Source of the DNA: Bacteroidota bacterium
Lineage (GTDB): Bacteria; Bacteroidota; Bacteroidia; Chitinophagales; Chitinophagaceae
Direction of reading: 5' to 3'
DNA length: 53,861 nucleotides
Assembly: GCA_023430465.1 (NCBI GenBank)
Contig: JAEZAM010000011.1
Span: forward strand, 1-53,861
The notes below the pieces were generated by a model. That model worked only from the letters and a program-made list of their open reading frames with translations. It was not told the DNA's origin and did no database searches. A program made the position numbers and the translations under genes. Shown here in pieces: positions 34,032 through 42,474 of this stretch. Position 1 is the stretch's first letter, and the number at the start of each line of letters is the position of its first letter.

Positions 34032-34256
34032 ATGAAACTTAGTGTCCTGGCGCTACTCTTTGCCGCTTTCTTCCTGGTGACGCCCGCGCCGGCCTCAGCC
34101 CAGTGCTCCATCTGTACCAAAACTGCCCAGCAGCTTGGTGAGAAGCCTGCAAAAGGAATGAACAGCGGGATCCTTTACCTCGCTTTCGCCCCCTTTCTGA
34201 TCATTGGCTACATCGGCTATCGCTGGTGGAAAAGCAATGGACACATTGCCGGATAA
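34032..34256 (+). CDS. Small exported membrane protein with CXXC motif
   Basis: Protein of 74 residues in three parts. There is a signal peptide (residues 1-23, LLFAAFFLVTPAPASA), a short periplasmic part with CSIC (a CXXC motif) at the mature N-terminus, and a membrane segment (about 48-64, ILYLAFAPFLIIGYIGY) followed by a basic tail RWWKSNGHIAG. The CXXC could bind a metal or take part in thiol exchange. A GTG 6 bp upstream is possible as start, but the ATG gives the normal signal peptide. No family name is recognised. It ends 3 bp from the convergent meaB gene. Confidence 0.7.
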   Translation: MKLSVLALLFAAFFLVTPAPASAQCSICTKTAQQLGEKPAKGMNSGILYLAFAPFLIIGYIGYRWWKSNGHIAG

Positions 34257-34259
34257 TAC

Positions 34260-35204
34260 TCAGGTGGGATAGTAATCTGCGATGAACCGATAGAGATTGA
34301 ACCCGGCATCACTGCTTTGCATTTTGATCTGCTCCTGCAGATGATCCTTTCCGACATTTTTCATACGTTGCTGTTGGATCAAATGCCAGGCTTTGTCCGC
34401 AAGCAACCAGTATCTACGCGGATTTGAAACGCCTGCCGACAGGAGAGATTTTATTTCATTTAATAGTTCACTGATACCAGTTCTGCCGGATGCGCTCGCA
34501 AGGAGTACAGGCACTTCAGCATTCCTTACACGAAATGCCGGCGACAACATCTTACGCAGATTGGCGGCAAACGCTTCCGCGCCGGGCCGGTCGGATTTAT
34601 TTACCACAAATAAATCGGCTATCTCCATTAGCCCGGCCTTCATGCTCTGAATATCATCACCCGCTTCTGGAACAACCACCACGGTGGTAATGTCCGCAAG
34701 CCCCGCGATCTCTATTTCACTTTGCCCAACCCCCACGGTTTCCACTATGACATAATCGAATGCAGCCCCCTTCATCAGGTCAGTGATCTGCATGATCTGT
34801 GGATGAAGACCACCCATTGCGCCACGCGTAGCTAAAGACCGGATGAAAACTGATGGATGTGTATACCAGGAACTCATCCGGATGCGATCACCCAGCAAAG
34901 CCCCAAGATTAAATGGTGATGACGGATCAACGCAAACGATCCCCACTTTACCACCTTCACGCACGATCGCCTCGATGAGGGCATCAACGAGTGTGCTTTT
35001 CCCAGCACCGGGAGGCCCGGTGATGCCGATCAGTGGTGTGTTTGAAGGGGGCAATAGTTTAAGCAACTCCTCGTGTCCCGCGATCTCATTCTCCACTAAA
35101 GATATCGCGCGCGCAAGCGTCTTGATATTTCCAGTGATGATCTCCTGCAGGTATTGTTGCCACATAGTTGAAGTGATAGCTGCTTTACTCAAAGGTAGCT
35201 GCAT
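34260..35204 (-). CDS. meaB: MeaB, GTPase chaperone of methylmalonyl-CoA mutase
   Basis: G3E-family P-loop GTPase that protects and reloads the B12-dependent methylmalonyl-CoA mutase. It has 314 residues, the normal size. The Walker A motif GITGPPGAGKST is near residues 58-69, CVDPSSPFNLGALLGDRIRM near 95, SLATRGAMGGL near 127 and the base-recognition motif VVNKSDRPGA near 213. The mutase subunits are not in this window, so the partner lies elsewhere. The gene is divergent from the glycosyltransferase at 35247. Confidence 0.93.
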   Translation of the reverse strand: MQLPLSKAAITSTMWQQYLQEIITGNIKTLARAISLVENEIAGHEELLKLLPPSNTPLIGITGPPGAGKSTLVDALIEAIVREGGKVGIVCVDPSSPFNLGALLGDRIRMSSWYTHPSVFIRSLATRGAMGGLHPQIMQITDLMKGAAFDYVIVETVGVGQSEIEIAGLADITTVVVVPEAGDDIQSMKAGLMEIADLFVVNKSDRPGAEAFAANLRKMLSPAFRVRNAEVPVLLASASGRTGISELLNEIKSLLSAGVSNPRRYWLLADKAWHLIQQQRMKNVGKDHLQEQIKMQSSDAGFNLYRFIADYYPT

Positions 35205-35233
35205 TGCCCTGAATAAATAACCTGCTCAACCTG

Positions 35234-35241
35234 TATATTTG
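35234..35241 (+). promoter_or_regulatory. TATATTTG -7 box directly before a glycosyltransferase start
   Basis: Perfect TAnnTTTG match ending 5 nt before the ATG at 35247; initiation would then be at the start codon. No TTG at normal spacing is visible. Confidence 0.4.
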
Positions 35242-35246
35242 TTGCT

Positions 35247-36239
35247 ATGTCCGTCAACAGAGGCATATCAGTTGTCATACCAAATTATAACGGATTGGCC
35301 CTGTTACCACAGGTATTGCCAACGGTGCTGCTTGCATTGCAGCGAGTTGCCATTCCTTCCGAAATAATCGTCTCTGATGATTGCTCCACCGACGGATCAC
35401 CGGGCATGCTGCGACAGAATTTCCCGCAGGTTAAGCTTGTTTCCAATGCAGTCAACAGTGGGTTTTCCGTAACCGCCAATAATGGAGTTCGCAGTGCGCA
35501 GTATGACTGGGTGCTCTTGCTAAACAGCGATGTAAAACTGGAACCCGATTATTTCAACACCCTTCTTCGTTACATGGATGATTCGGCCGTGTTTGGCGTG
35601 ATGGGTCGTATCATTGGCTGGGAGGATGAAGAAATACAGGATGGCGCCAAGTACCCCTATTTCCATGGGGTAAAAATAAAAACCTCCGGTAATTACCTGT
35701 TGCAGAACGAAGCGGAGATGAGCAACGGTATACCATCTATGTATGTATCGGGTGCTAATATGTTTGTAAACAGGTCCCGTTATCTCGCCATCGGCGGCCT
35801 TAATGAATTATTCTCCCCCTACTATGTAGAAGATTTTGAATTATCACTCCGCGCATGGCGACTGGGCTACCAATGCATCTATGATCATTTTGCTGTTTGC
35901 CGTCACCGAACTTCTTCAACGATCGCCAGCTCCAGCCGAAAAAAGCAGGTGAGAAAAATATATAACCGCAACAAGATGTACCTCCATGCCATTCACCTGG
36001 AACAACCGAAGCGATTCCTCTGGTTCCTGCAGTTGTTCCCTGAGGCGTTGGGGTATTTTGTCCTTGGCAGGTGGACCTACCTCCGCTCCTTGTTCCTTTT
36101 CCTGGGAAATTATGCAAAGGTGAAAGAAAGCAGGCGTCAACTGTATGCATTAAAGCCAAAAGGTAGCTTGCTGTCCCTGCAACAGGTTGCCGACAGGATA
36201 CTAGACTCCACGAAAGGTAAAGCCATCAGGCGCTTTTAG
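35247..36239 (+). CDS. Family 2 glycosyltransferase, non-processive
   Basis: Soluble GT2 enzyme of 330 residues. The opening ISVVIPNYNGLALLPQVLPTV, SDDCSTDGS near 46, SNAVNSGFSVTANNGV near 72 and the metal-binding region VLLLNSDVKLEPDYF near 92 are as in rhamnosyl- and related transferases. SGANMFVNRSRYLAIGGLNELFSPYYVEDFELSLRAWRLGY near 170-212 is the classic acceptor region with the catalytic Asp. The C-terminal helix-rich part could lie on the membrane. It probably adds a sugar during lipid-linked glycan or O-antigen formation. Its end overlaps the convergent gene at 36226 by 14 bp. Confidence 0.9.
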   Translation: MSVNRGISVVIPNYNGLALLPQVLPTVLLALQRVAIPSEIIVSDDCSTDGSPGMLRQNFPQVKLVSNAVNSGFSVTANNGVRSAQYDWVLLLNSDVKLEPDYFNTLLRYMDDSAVFGVMGRIIGWEDEEIQDGAKYPYFHGVKIKTSGNYLLQNEAEMSNGIPSMYVSGANMFVNRSRYLAIGGLNELFSPYYVEDFELSLRAWRLGYQCIYDHFAVCRHRTSSTIASSSRKKQVRKIYNRNKMYLHAIHLEQPKRFLWFLQLFPEALGYFVLGRWTYLRSLFLFLGNYAKVKESRRQLYALKPKGSLLSLQQVADRILDSTKGKAIRRF

Positions 36240-37071
36240 ATTCTTCAGGAATAACCGTCCGCCGCGGATGTTTGCGGCCCATAAGCTGGTGCAGTCCGAA
36301 TTTCAAGCGCTCATAGGTTTTGATAAAAAAGAAGACCACCGGTGAATTGTAAAACCGGTTACCACCAGGCGAATCACCCAGGTAAAATTTTGTGCAGGTA
36401 GTTTGAATATAACCGCCGGGAAATTTTTTTCCATATTGCTCAACGAAACTGGCGCGGTATGTTGCGAGGTCGCGCAGGTTGCCGAGGCTAAGGTGTTTCA
36501 CCAGGAAAGGAATCACATAGCAGGTGTAGCCCATGAAGCCGGCAACAAGGCAGATGTCCGTTCCGTACAGATGAAAGCCTTTCAGATCTGCGGAGACATT
36601 GACACCGGAGTTACGTTTTATGACAAGCATGTTCTCATCGAGAGAGTTCACCCTGGCAGGCAATCCGCCGTGCTTCATGATCCGTCCATTATTATTGATA
36701 TGTAGCAGGTAGCGGTGATAACCGTTTGCACCGCTGTTTCCACATACTGCCCACGAAGGATCCATCTTGTCCAGTTGATCAAGGCAGGCCTCGAAATGTG
36801 TATGTGTATCGATGCAGCGGACGTCCTGGTGGACGATGATGACGAATTCCCCCCGGGCATCCCTCAAAAAGCCGCGTATGGCGCGGTAGGCATCGAAGTT
36901 GTTGCCTGATGTGTTGTCAGCAATGATGTATTCACATTGGTCCTGAAAGCCGGCCTCTTCGAAACTTTTCTTCATCAGGTCATATTCATCCATTTTGGTG
37001 ACGATGGTGCAGATCGAAAACCGAAATGGCGGAGATGGTGGTCGTTCTGACAGGCGTTGATATCCGGGCAT
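36226..37071 (-). CDS. Glycosyltransferase, GT2-like
   Basis: Protein of 281 residues with GT-A features. FSICTIVTKMDEYDLMKKSF near 17-36 is the first strand, EYIIADNTSGNNFDAYRAIRGFL near 47-69 the nucleotide-sugar part, and EFVIIVHQDVRCID near 75-88 supplies an HQDV motif in the place of DxD, as in a subgroup of surface-glycan transferases. A later GTDICLVAGFMGYTCYVIPFLVKHLSLGN block near 168-196 resembles the acceptor part. Function in cell-surface glycan formation is likely; sugar unknown. Near the glycosyltransferase at 35247 and the FkbM methyltransferase at 37180 it forms a small polysaccharide-type group. Confidence 0.8.
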   Translation of the reverse strand: MPGYQRLSERPPSPPFRFSICTIVTKMDEYDLMKKSFEEAGFQDQCEYIIADNTSGNNFDAYRAIRGFLRDARGEFVIIVHQDVRCIDTHTHFEACLDQLDKMDPSWAVCGNSGANGYHRYLLHINNNGRIMKHGGLPARVNSLDENMLVIKRNSGVNVSADLKGFHLYGTDICLVAGFMGYTCYVIPFLVKHLSLGNLRDLATYRASFVEQYGKKFPGGYIQTTCTKFYLGDSPGGNRFYNSPVVFFFIKTYERLKFGLHQLMGRKHPRRTVIPEESKSA

Positions 37072-37179
37072 TATAGCATACGTTGATTACACCATAAAGA
37101 AATGAATCTTTAGTCAGATTGACCCCAACTTTATACCTTTACCGGCCCCGAATAATTGCCGAAAAACCTAAACGGATCT

Positions 37180-37944
37180 ATGAGCAAAAGGCCACTTGTC
37201 AAGCGCTGGAAAGATAAATTGCTGAAAAAAGAGCGCTTCAAACCCTACACCACGTCATTCCGCGGCCACAGCCTCCACGTACATGACTACGCCTCGTTCA
37301 AACTTGGCAAAGGAGAGCTTTTCAAGGAAGAGGTTTACCGGTTCAAGGCCCGCCGTCCTGATCCCTATATTATTGATTGCGGTTCCAACATCGGGATGAG
37401 CATTATTTATTTCAAATCCATTTATCCTGATGCCAGGATAGTTGGTTTCGAAGCCGACCCGCATATCTATTCTTTTCTCGAAAAGAACGTTGCCTCATTC
37501 GGCTTACAGAATGTGGAGGTGGTCAATAAGGCGGTATGGGATAAAAACGATGAAGTCCTTTCTTTCCTTGCGGAAGGTGGAGCCGGAGGCAGAGTGGAAG
37601 AAAAATCATCCACGCACAAATTTGTAGAGGTGAAAACAGCGCGGTTGAAGGACTACCTGACAGAACCGGTTGATTTTCTTAAAATAGATATTGAAGGTGC
37701 CGAATATAATGTGATCCGGGATTGCGCTGACAGTCTTCATCACGTAGAACATTTGTTCATCGAGTATCACAGCATGGAAGACAGGCCGCAGAATCTGCAT
37801 GAGATTCTTCGCATTGTGCAGAAAGCGGGTTTTCGATACCATATCAAAGAGGCGTATACACAGCCCTATCCATTCATGGAATCAAAATTGAACTTTGGCA
37901 TGGATCTTCAACTGAATGTGTTCTGCATAAGAAAAAAGCAATGA
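37180..37944 (+). CDS. FkbM family SAM-dependent methyltransferase
   Basis: Protein of 254 residues. The SAM-binding motif I is YIIDCGSNIGMSIIYFKSIYP near residues 63-83, with FEADPHIYSFLEKNV near 92 as motif II. LKIDIEGAEYNVI near 167-179 is the hallmark FkbM motif IDxEG. Family members O-methylate sugars in glycans or polyketides, so a role with the adjacent glycosyltransferases is plausible. The ATG at 37180 is preferred; the open frame goes back to a TTG at 37156. No TPR or glycosyltransferase domain is fused to it. Confidence 0.88.
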   Translation: MSKRPLVKRWKDKLLKKERFKPYTTSFRGHSLHVHDYASFKLGKGELFKEEVYRFKARRPDPYIIDCGSNIGMSIIYFKSIYPDARIVGFEADPHIYSFLEKNVASFGLQNVEVVNKAVWDKNDEVLSFLAEGGAGGRVEEKSSTHKFVEVKTARLKDYLTEPVDFLKIDIEGAEYNVIRDCADSLHHVEHLFIEYHSMEDRPQNLHEILRIVQKAGFRYHIKEAYTQPYPFMESKLNFGMDLQLNVFCIRKKQ

Positions 37945-37977
37945 TGCAGGTTCTGTGCGAGCGTAAAACTATTGAGC

Positions 37978-38613
37978 ATGACTAATTTCATCCCCATATT
38001 TCCCCTGGGAATCGTGGTCTACCCCGGTGAAGCACTTAACCTCCACATCTTCGAGCCCCGCTACAAGCAACTGATAAAGGAATGCCATGAGCAGAAAAAG
38101 CAATTTGGTATACCAACAGTGATCGAGGATAAGCTGCAGGACTACGGATCACTGGTAGAAATAACAGAGATCAGCAAGGTGCATGACAATGGAGAAATGG
38201 ACATCCGCACGAGAGGCACCAAAGTGTTTCGCATACTGGAAGTGATACGGCAGATACCGGATAAGCTTTACAGTGGCGCGATTGTGAACTACCCCGACAA
38301 TCGGGCACAAGCTAACCCGGAACAAACCAGGAAATTGCTGGAAAGCATCAGGGAGTTGCACAAGGCATTGAATGTGACGAAAGAGTTCAATGTACCGGAT
38401 GAAACAATCTCAAGCTATGATGTAGCGCATCATGTAGGATTATCGTTGCAGGAAGAATATGAGCTGCTTAACCTGCTGGATGAAAGACAGCGACAGGAAT
38501 ACCTGAAACGCCACCTGGCAAAAGTGTTACCGATGGTGGCGGGAATGGAGCAGCTCAAGGAAAAAATAAAACTCAATGGCCACTTCAAAAACCTTTCCGG
38601 CTTCGATCTCTGA
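37978..38613 (+). CDS. Lon N-terminal substrate-binding-domain protein
   Basis: Protein of 211 residues that matches the N-terminal (LAN/ASCH-like) domain of Lon protease and lacks the ATPase and protease parts. FIPIFPLGIVVYPGEALNLHIFEPRYKQLIKEC at the start and GTKVFRILEV near 78 are typical. Stand-alone proteins of this kind are widespread; their role is not established. It precedes coaX with a 38-bp overlap, so the pair is translationally coupled. I use the ATG at 37978; a TTG two codons earlier is possible. Confidence 0.88.
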   Translation: MTNFIPIFPLGIVVYPGEALNLHIFEPRYKQLIKECHEQKKQFGIPTVIEDKLQDYGSLVEITEISKVHDNGEMDIRTRGTKVFRILEVIRQIPDKLYSGAIVNYPDNRAQANPEQTRKLLESIRELHKALNVTKEFNVPDETISSYDVAHHVGLSLQEEYELLNLLDERQRQEYLKRHLAKVLPMVAGMEQLKEKIKLNGHFKNLSGFDL

Positions 38614-39346
38614 CGCGGAAAGCATTACTATCTGTTTCGATTTCGGAAACACCAGGCGGAAAGCTGCTGTTTTTCATGGCAGCCGTATTGTCGATATGAT
38701 CGTGCTGGAAAATGATGATGAACAAACGATCTCAGGCCTGCTTGATCAATATCGGCCACACAAAGCGATCCTCTCGTCCGTCATCCATCATAATCCCCGG
38801 ATAGAAGAGTTGCTGGCCGCCAGGACAAAATTTCACCGGCTAAGCTACCAGACACAGTTATCGTTTACCACTCCAGTGGGCAAGCCGGAGACCATTGGCG
38901 CTGATCGTCTGGCGCTGGCATCGGCGGCGGTTCATTTTCACCCGGGAAAGCATAACCTGGTGATAGCACTCGGTACCTGCATCACTTACAATTTTATCAA
39001 TAAATACAGTGAGTTTGCCGGAGGCGGCATATCACCGGGGCTCGAGATGCGACTGAAATCATTGAATCATTATACGGCGAAGCTGCCAGTGGTGGCCGCT
39101 TCGGGAAATGTACCGCTTATCGGCTATGACACAAACAGCAATATCCTGAGTGGAGTGATCCTCGGGATGGCCTTTGAGATCGATGGTTTCATTGATTCCT
39201 ATGCAGAAAAGTTCGGGAACTTTAACGTGGTCTTAACCGGGGGTGATATGGTTCATTTGGGTTCGCACCTTAAAAACAAGATATTTGCAGACCCTGATTT
39301 AATCTTTAAAGGTCTTTATGCCATTAGTGAAGTCAATAACGCCTAA
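38576..39346 (+). CDS. coaX: Type III pantothenate kinase
   Basis: Phosphorylates pantothenate, the first step of coenzyme A synthesis, in the cytoplasm. It has 256 residues, the usual size. The ASKHA-fold phosphate-binding motif ICFDFGNTRRK is at residues 19-29, TIGADRLALASAA near 106 and ALGTCITYNF near 132, and GGGISPGLEMRLKSLN near 150. The start overlaps the Lon-domain gene by 38 bp; no later ATG precedes the first motif. Its end overlaps the outer-membrane barrel gene by 29 bp. Confidence 0.93.
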   Translation: MATSKTFPASISDAESITICFDFGNTRRKAAVFHGSRIVDMIVLENDDEQTISGLLDQYRPHKAILSSVIHHNPRIEELLAARTKFHRLSYQTQLSFTTPVGKPETIGADRLALASAAVHFHPGKHNLVIALGTCITYNFINKYSEFAGGGISPGLEMRLKSLNHYTAKLPVVAASGNVPLIGYDTNSNILSGVILGMAFEIDGFIDSYAEKFGNFNVVLTGGDMVHLGSHLKNKIFADPDLIFKGLYAISEVNNA

Positions 39347-40727
39347 GAGTATCAACGTGTTAGGTGTCGGTCGAACGCTGCTTATCTTCCTGCTGCTTAT
39401 TTGCATCAAGCCTGTATTTTCCCAGGATAATTCACCTTACTCCCGGTACGGATTGGGGGACATGGTACCCAATACAAACGTTATAAACAGGGGAATGGGT
39501 GGCATTGCGGCAGGATACAACAATATTTACACGATTAACTATAGCAATCCTGCGACTTACGGCTCCTTTGAAACAATAAAAGAGGCCCGTGCAAAAAAGA
39601 TCCTGGTTGGACGTGCCATCCTCGATGTGGGATTGAACTTCGAAAGCCGCACACTCAGTGAGCCATCCAACGTCAACAAATTCACCGCGAGCAACGCGCT
39701 TTTTTCACATGTACAGATAGGCGTGCCGCTCCGGCCCAACTGGGGACTCAGCTTTGGCCTGCGGCCCCTGACGAGAGTGAGCTACAACATGAGTAAAGTG
39801 GAACGGCTTAATGATCCCAACACTGGCCTGCCCATTGACAGCGCCCTGACCAACAACAAAGGCGATGGTGGATCTTATATTGCGTCAATCGGATCAGGTT
39901 ACCGAATTAAGTTTACCGATTTCGACTGGCTGAGTTTCGGGGTGAATGTCGGCTACCTGTTTGGAAAAAAAGATATCCAGATCAGGAGAACGTTTTTAAA
40001 TGATACAGTAAGTTACAATAGCGGAAACTTTCAAACCCTTACCACTTACGGTGGTATGTTTTTCAACGGGGGTGTGCAATACCAGGCAAGATTGAACAAA
40101 GACCTGTTTCTTACAATCGGCGCCTTTGGAAACATCAAACAGAAGATCGATGCCCGCCAGGACATCATCCGCGAGACTTATTATTATGATGAGAACGTAG
40201 GGTATCCAACATTGGATAGTGTATATCGGCAGGAAGGATTGAAAGGCCAGATCGAATACCCTGCTTCATACACAGCAGGTTTTGTGTTGCAGCGCTATGC
40301 GGATACAAAGAAAAGCGGCTGGCTGATCGGGATCGACTATAGCCAGCATCAATGGAGTGGTTATACCTCTTATGGCGCGAAAGATCCGAATGTGACAAAC
40401 GGCTGGAATATCAAAGCCGGTGCACAATTGAGCCCTGTATTCCGCCCCACATCGTATTTCAGCCAGGTATCTTACCGGGCGGGTATTGGCATCGGAAAAG
40501 ATTATGTGCTCGTCGGAGAAGAGTTACCGACCTTCAATGCATCCCTCGGGATGGGCTTACCGATAAGCGGGGGCCGCATGAATCCGGGTCAATTTACGAT
40601 TGTAAATCTCGGCTTTGAATTTATCAAGCGGGGAAACAACGATAATATTCTCAAGGAAAATATGTTCCGCCTGTCATTGGGTCTTTCATTGAGCGACTAC
40701 TGGTTCCGTAAAAAGAAATACGATTAA
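39318..40727 (+). CDS. Outer-membrane beta-barrel protein (FadL/OmpP1-like in Bacteroidota)
   Basis: Protein of 469 residues. An N-terminal signal peptide with an extended basic front (hydrophobic core LLIFLLLICIKPVFSQ, about 21-36) is followed by DNSPYSRYGLGDMVPN, a typical Bacteroidota opening for barrel proteins with a plug, and GMGGIAAGYNNIYTINYSNPATYGSFE, similar to FadL/PorV-like proteins. The rest shows alternating aromatic strand patterns and ends in a beta-signal (LSLSDYWFRKKKYD). A transport function is likely; substrate unknown. It overlaps coaX by 29 bp and precedes lptC by 12 bp, which suggests a role tied to the envelope. Confidence 0.82.
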   Translation: MPLVKSITPKSINVLGVGRTLLIFLLLICIKPVFSQDNSPYSRYGLGDMVPNTNVINRGMGGIAAGYNNIYTINYSNPATYGSFETIKEARAKKILVGRAILDVGLNFESRTLSEPSNVNKFTASNALFSHVQIGVPLRPNWGLSFGLRPLTRVSYNMSKVERLNDPNTGLPIDSALTNNKGDGGSYIASIGSGYRIKFTDFDWLSFGVNVGYLFGKKDIQIRRTFLNDTVSYNSGNFQTLTTYGGMFFNGGVQYQARLNKDLFLTIGAFGNIKQKIDARQDIIRETYYYDENVGYPTLDSVYRQEGLKGQIEYPASYTAGFVLQRYADTKKSGWLIGIDYSQHQWSGYTSYGAKDPNVTNGWNIKAGAQLSPVFRPTSYFSQVSYRAGIGIGKDYVLVGEELPTFNASLGMGLPISGGRMNPGQFTIVNLGFEFIKRGNNDNILKENMFRLSLGLSLSDYWFRKKKYD

Positions 40728-40739
40728 AGCAACCCGCGC

Positions 40740-41318
40740 ATGCGTTCATTATCCGCATCATATTTTTCTTACATCATTGCAGCAGCTTTCCTTGGAAGCT
40801 GCTGTTTGCTTGTTGGTTGCGGTAATTCCGATGCGGAAGTATTTGGGCAAAATGTCAAGCGGGAAACGCGTGAGGAGGCCTATCAGGTGGAAAGCTATAT
40901 GAGCCAGGAGGGAAAGATGAAAGCGAAGCTGACCGCTCCAGTGATGTATCGCTATGCGGGTGATAGTTTGTTTGTAGAGTTTCCAAAGACCCTTCACGTG
41001 GATTTTTACGATGACAGTGCGAGGATGGAGACCTACCTCGATGCTCGCTATGCAAAATATTTTGAGAATCAGAATAAGGTTTATCTGCGGGATAGCGTGG
41101 TGGTGATAACGCTGAAGGGTGATACCCTTCGCTGTCATGATCTCTGGTGGGATCAGACCCGTGGCACATTCTATACAAATAAGTATGCTGAATACCGGGC
41201 AAAAAGCCAGAACATCCAGGGGGGCGAAGGCCTGGAGGCTACGCAAGACCTTAAGACAGTCAGCTTCCTCGGCCCAACAGGTGTTGTCGAATACGAGAAC
41301 AGCCAGTTCGGGCAATAA
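40740..41318 (+). CDS. lptC: LPS export protein LptC (lipoprotein form)
   Basis: Protein of 192 residues. The N-terminal signal ends in a lipobox LLVGC with Cys27, so it is probably lipid-anchored rather than held by a membrane helix as in E. coli. The OstA/LptC jelly-roll domain follows (about residues 40-185), with YQVESYMSQEGKMKAKLTAPVM and DSLFVEFPKTLHVDFYDDSARMETYLDARYAKYFE showing the usual pattern. LptC receives lipopolysaccharide from the LptBFG complex and passes it to LptA. The partner genes are not in the window. A hairpin begins 2 bp after the stop codon. Confidence 0.9.
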   Translation: MRSLSASYFSYIIAAAFLGSCCLLVGCGNSDAEVFGQNVKRETREEAYQVESYMSQEGKMKAKLTAPVMYRYAGDSLFVEFPKTLHVDFYDDSARMETYLDARYAKYFENQNKVYLRDSVVVITLKGDTLRCHDLWWDQTRGTFYTNKYAEYRAKSQNIQGGEGLEATQDLKTVSFLGPTGVVEYENSQFGQ

Positions 41319-41353
41319 AAAAACCTTGTCACAGCCTGGCCGCGACAAGGTTT
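41314..41353 (-). terminator. Hairpin with T-tract on the minus strand
   Basis: AAACCTTGTC (41321-41330) and GACAAGGTTT (41344-41353) form a 10-bp perfect stem with a 13-nt loop. On the minus strand it continues into four more T residues (seven in all), a good intrinsic terminator. On the plus strand only three T follow, so it would end lptC transcripts less well. It therefore points to a minus-strand transcript coming from 41454. Confidence 0.65.
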
Positions 41354-41359
41354 AACCTG

Positions 41360-41434
41360 TCAAATAATTTGAAACAGTTGGTTTTGGTTTTCAAGAGGAT
41401 TCGTCGGATCAAAAACGGGACGATTACGTTGCAT
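41360..41434 (-). CDS. Possible 24-residue peptide gene in a small minus-strand transcript
   Basis: The minus-strand ATG at 41434 opens a frame of 24 codons ending in TGA at 41360. The peptide begins MQRNRPVFDPTNPL and ends ENQNQLFQII; it is polar, rich in Asn and Gln and without membrane segment. A perfect TATATTTG box ends 13 bp upstream (41454-41447) and an intrinsic terminator begins 7 bp downstream. The unit would yield an RNA of about 125 nt. It could be a peptide gene or a small regulatory RNA. No homology is recognised and the small size makes chance possible. Confidence 0.35.
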   Translation of the reverse strand: MQRNRPVFDPTNPLENQNQLFQII

Positions 41435-41446
41435 TGGTTGCAGGAT

Positions 41447-41454
41447 CAAATATA
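41447..41454 (-). promoter_or_regulatory. TATATTTG -7 box of the small minus-strand unit
   Basis: Perfect TAnnTTTG match on the minus strand. Initiation near 41441 would put about 7 nt before the ATG at 41434. The -33 side (near 41474-41478) has only a weak TGTTC instead of TTTG. Confidence 0.4.
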
Positions 41455-41581
41455 GACCGTGGCGGTTATGTGGAACAGAGCAGAAATGACCCATTCTTGC
41501 CTGACTGAAAATACTGTCGCTAAGGTGTATCTACTCTGTTAGTCGCTGGAACTTGCTATCTTGTCTTTACAATCATTTTAT

Positions 41582-42403
41582 ATGTCATTGAAAAACAAAA
41601 CAGTTTTTATCACGGGTGGTAGCCGTGGTATTGGTAAAGCGATTGCGGTGCGCATGGGACGTGAGGGCGCAAATGTGGTGATCGCCGCGAAATCAGTGCA
41701 GGAAAATGCAAAACTGGGCGGGACTATTTTTTCAGCAGCGGCCGAAGTGGAAGCTGCCGGAGGGCAGGCGCTCGCTGTACAATGCGATATCCGATACGAG
41801 GACCAGGTGGCCGCGGCTGTGAGCCAGGCGGTGGAGAGATTCGGCGGAATTGATATCCTGGTCAACAATGCCTCTGCGATCGGGCTGACAAACACCGAAA
41901 AAACCGATCCAAAGCGGTTTGATCTGATGCACGATATCAATGTGCGGGGCACCTTTTTTGTAACCCAGACATGCCTGCCGCATTTGAAGAAATCATCTAA
42001 CGCGCATATTCTTACTTTATCGCCTCCGTTGAACATCAAGCCGAAGTGGCTGGCGGGTCATTTGGCGTATACGTTATCGAAGTTCAATATGACGATGATG
42101 GCGATGGGTTGGGCGGAGGAGTTCCGCAAAGAAGGCATTGCATCGAATGCTTTGTGGCCGCAGACAACGATCGATACGGCAGCAGTACGCAACCTCTTGG
42201 GGGGAGAGGCGCTCGCGAACATGAGCCGCACCCCGGAAATACTGGCTGATTGTGCCTATCTGATCTTTAGTAAACCCTCGGCAGAAATGACGGGCAACTG
42301 CTTTGTGGATGAAAATCTACTGGCGAGTGAAGGGATCAGTGATTTGTCGAAATATGCTGTGGTGCCTGGCGGAAAGTTGTTTACGGATCTTTTCCTGGAC
42401 TGA
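41582..42403 (+). CDS. SDR-family oxidoreductase, HSDL2-like
   Basis: Short-chain dehydrogenase/reductase of 273 residues. The cofactor motif TGGSRGIGKAIA is near residues 11-22, NNASAIGLT near 93-101, the catalytic Tyr-Lys in AYTLSKFNM near 161-169 and Ser in LTLSPPLN near 147-154. The order of blocks (VVIAAKSVQENAKLGGTIFSAAAEVEAAGGQAL, DLMHDINVRGTFFVTQTCLPHLKKS) matches the animal HSDL2 and related bacterial enzymes, which act on fatty or sterol-like substrates. The sterol-carrier domain of HSDL2 is absent. The ATG at 42403-proximal end is clear; the start is the ATG at 41582. It converges on lysS. Confidence 0.88.
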   Translation: MSLKNKTVFITGGSRGIGKAIAVRMGREGANVVIAAKSVQENAKLGGTIFSAAAEVEAAGGQALAVQCDIRYEDQVAAAVSQAVERFGGIDILVNNASAIGLTNTEKTDPKRFDLMHDINVRGTFFVTQTCLPHLKKSSNAHILTLSPPLNIKPKWLAGHLAYTLSKFNMTMMAMGWAEEFRKEGIASNALWPQTTIDTAAVRNLLGGEALANMSRTPEILADCAYLIFSKPSAEMTGNCFVDENLLASEGISDLSKYAVVPGGKLFTDLFLD

Positions 42404-42474
42404 GTTGATTAAAATATGGCCGGGGAGCGATGGTTTCCTGGTCCGGACCTGTCCTAAACACGCGATTTAGACAA

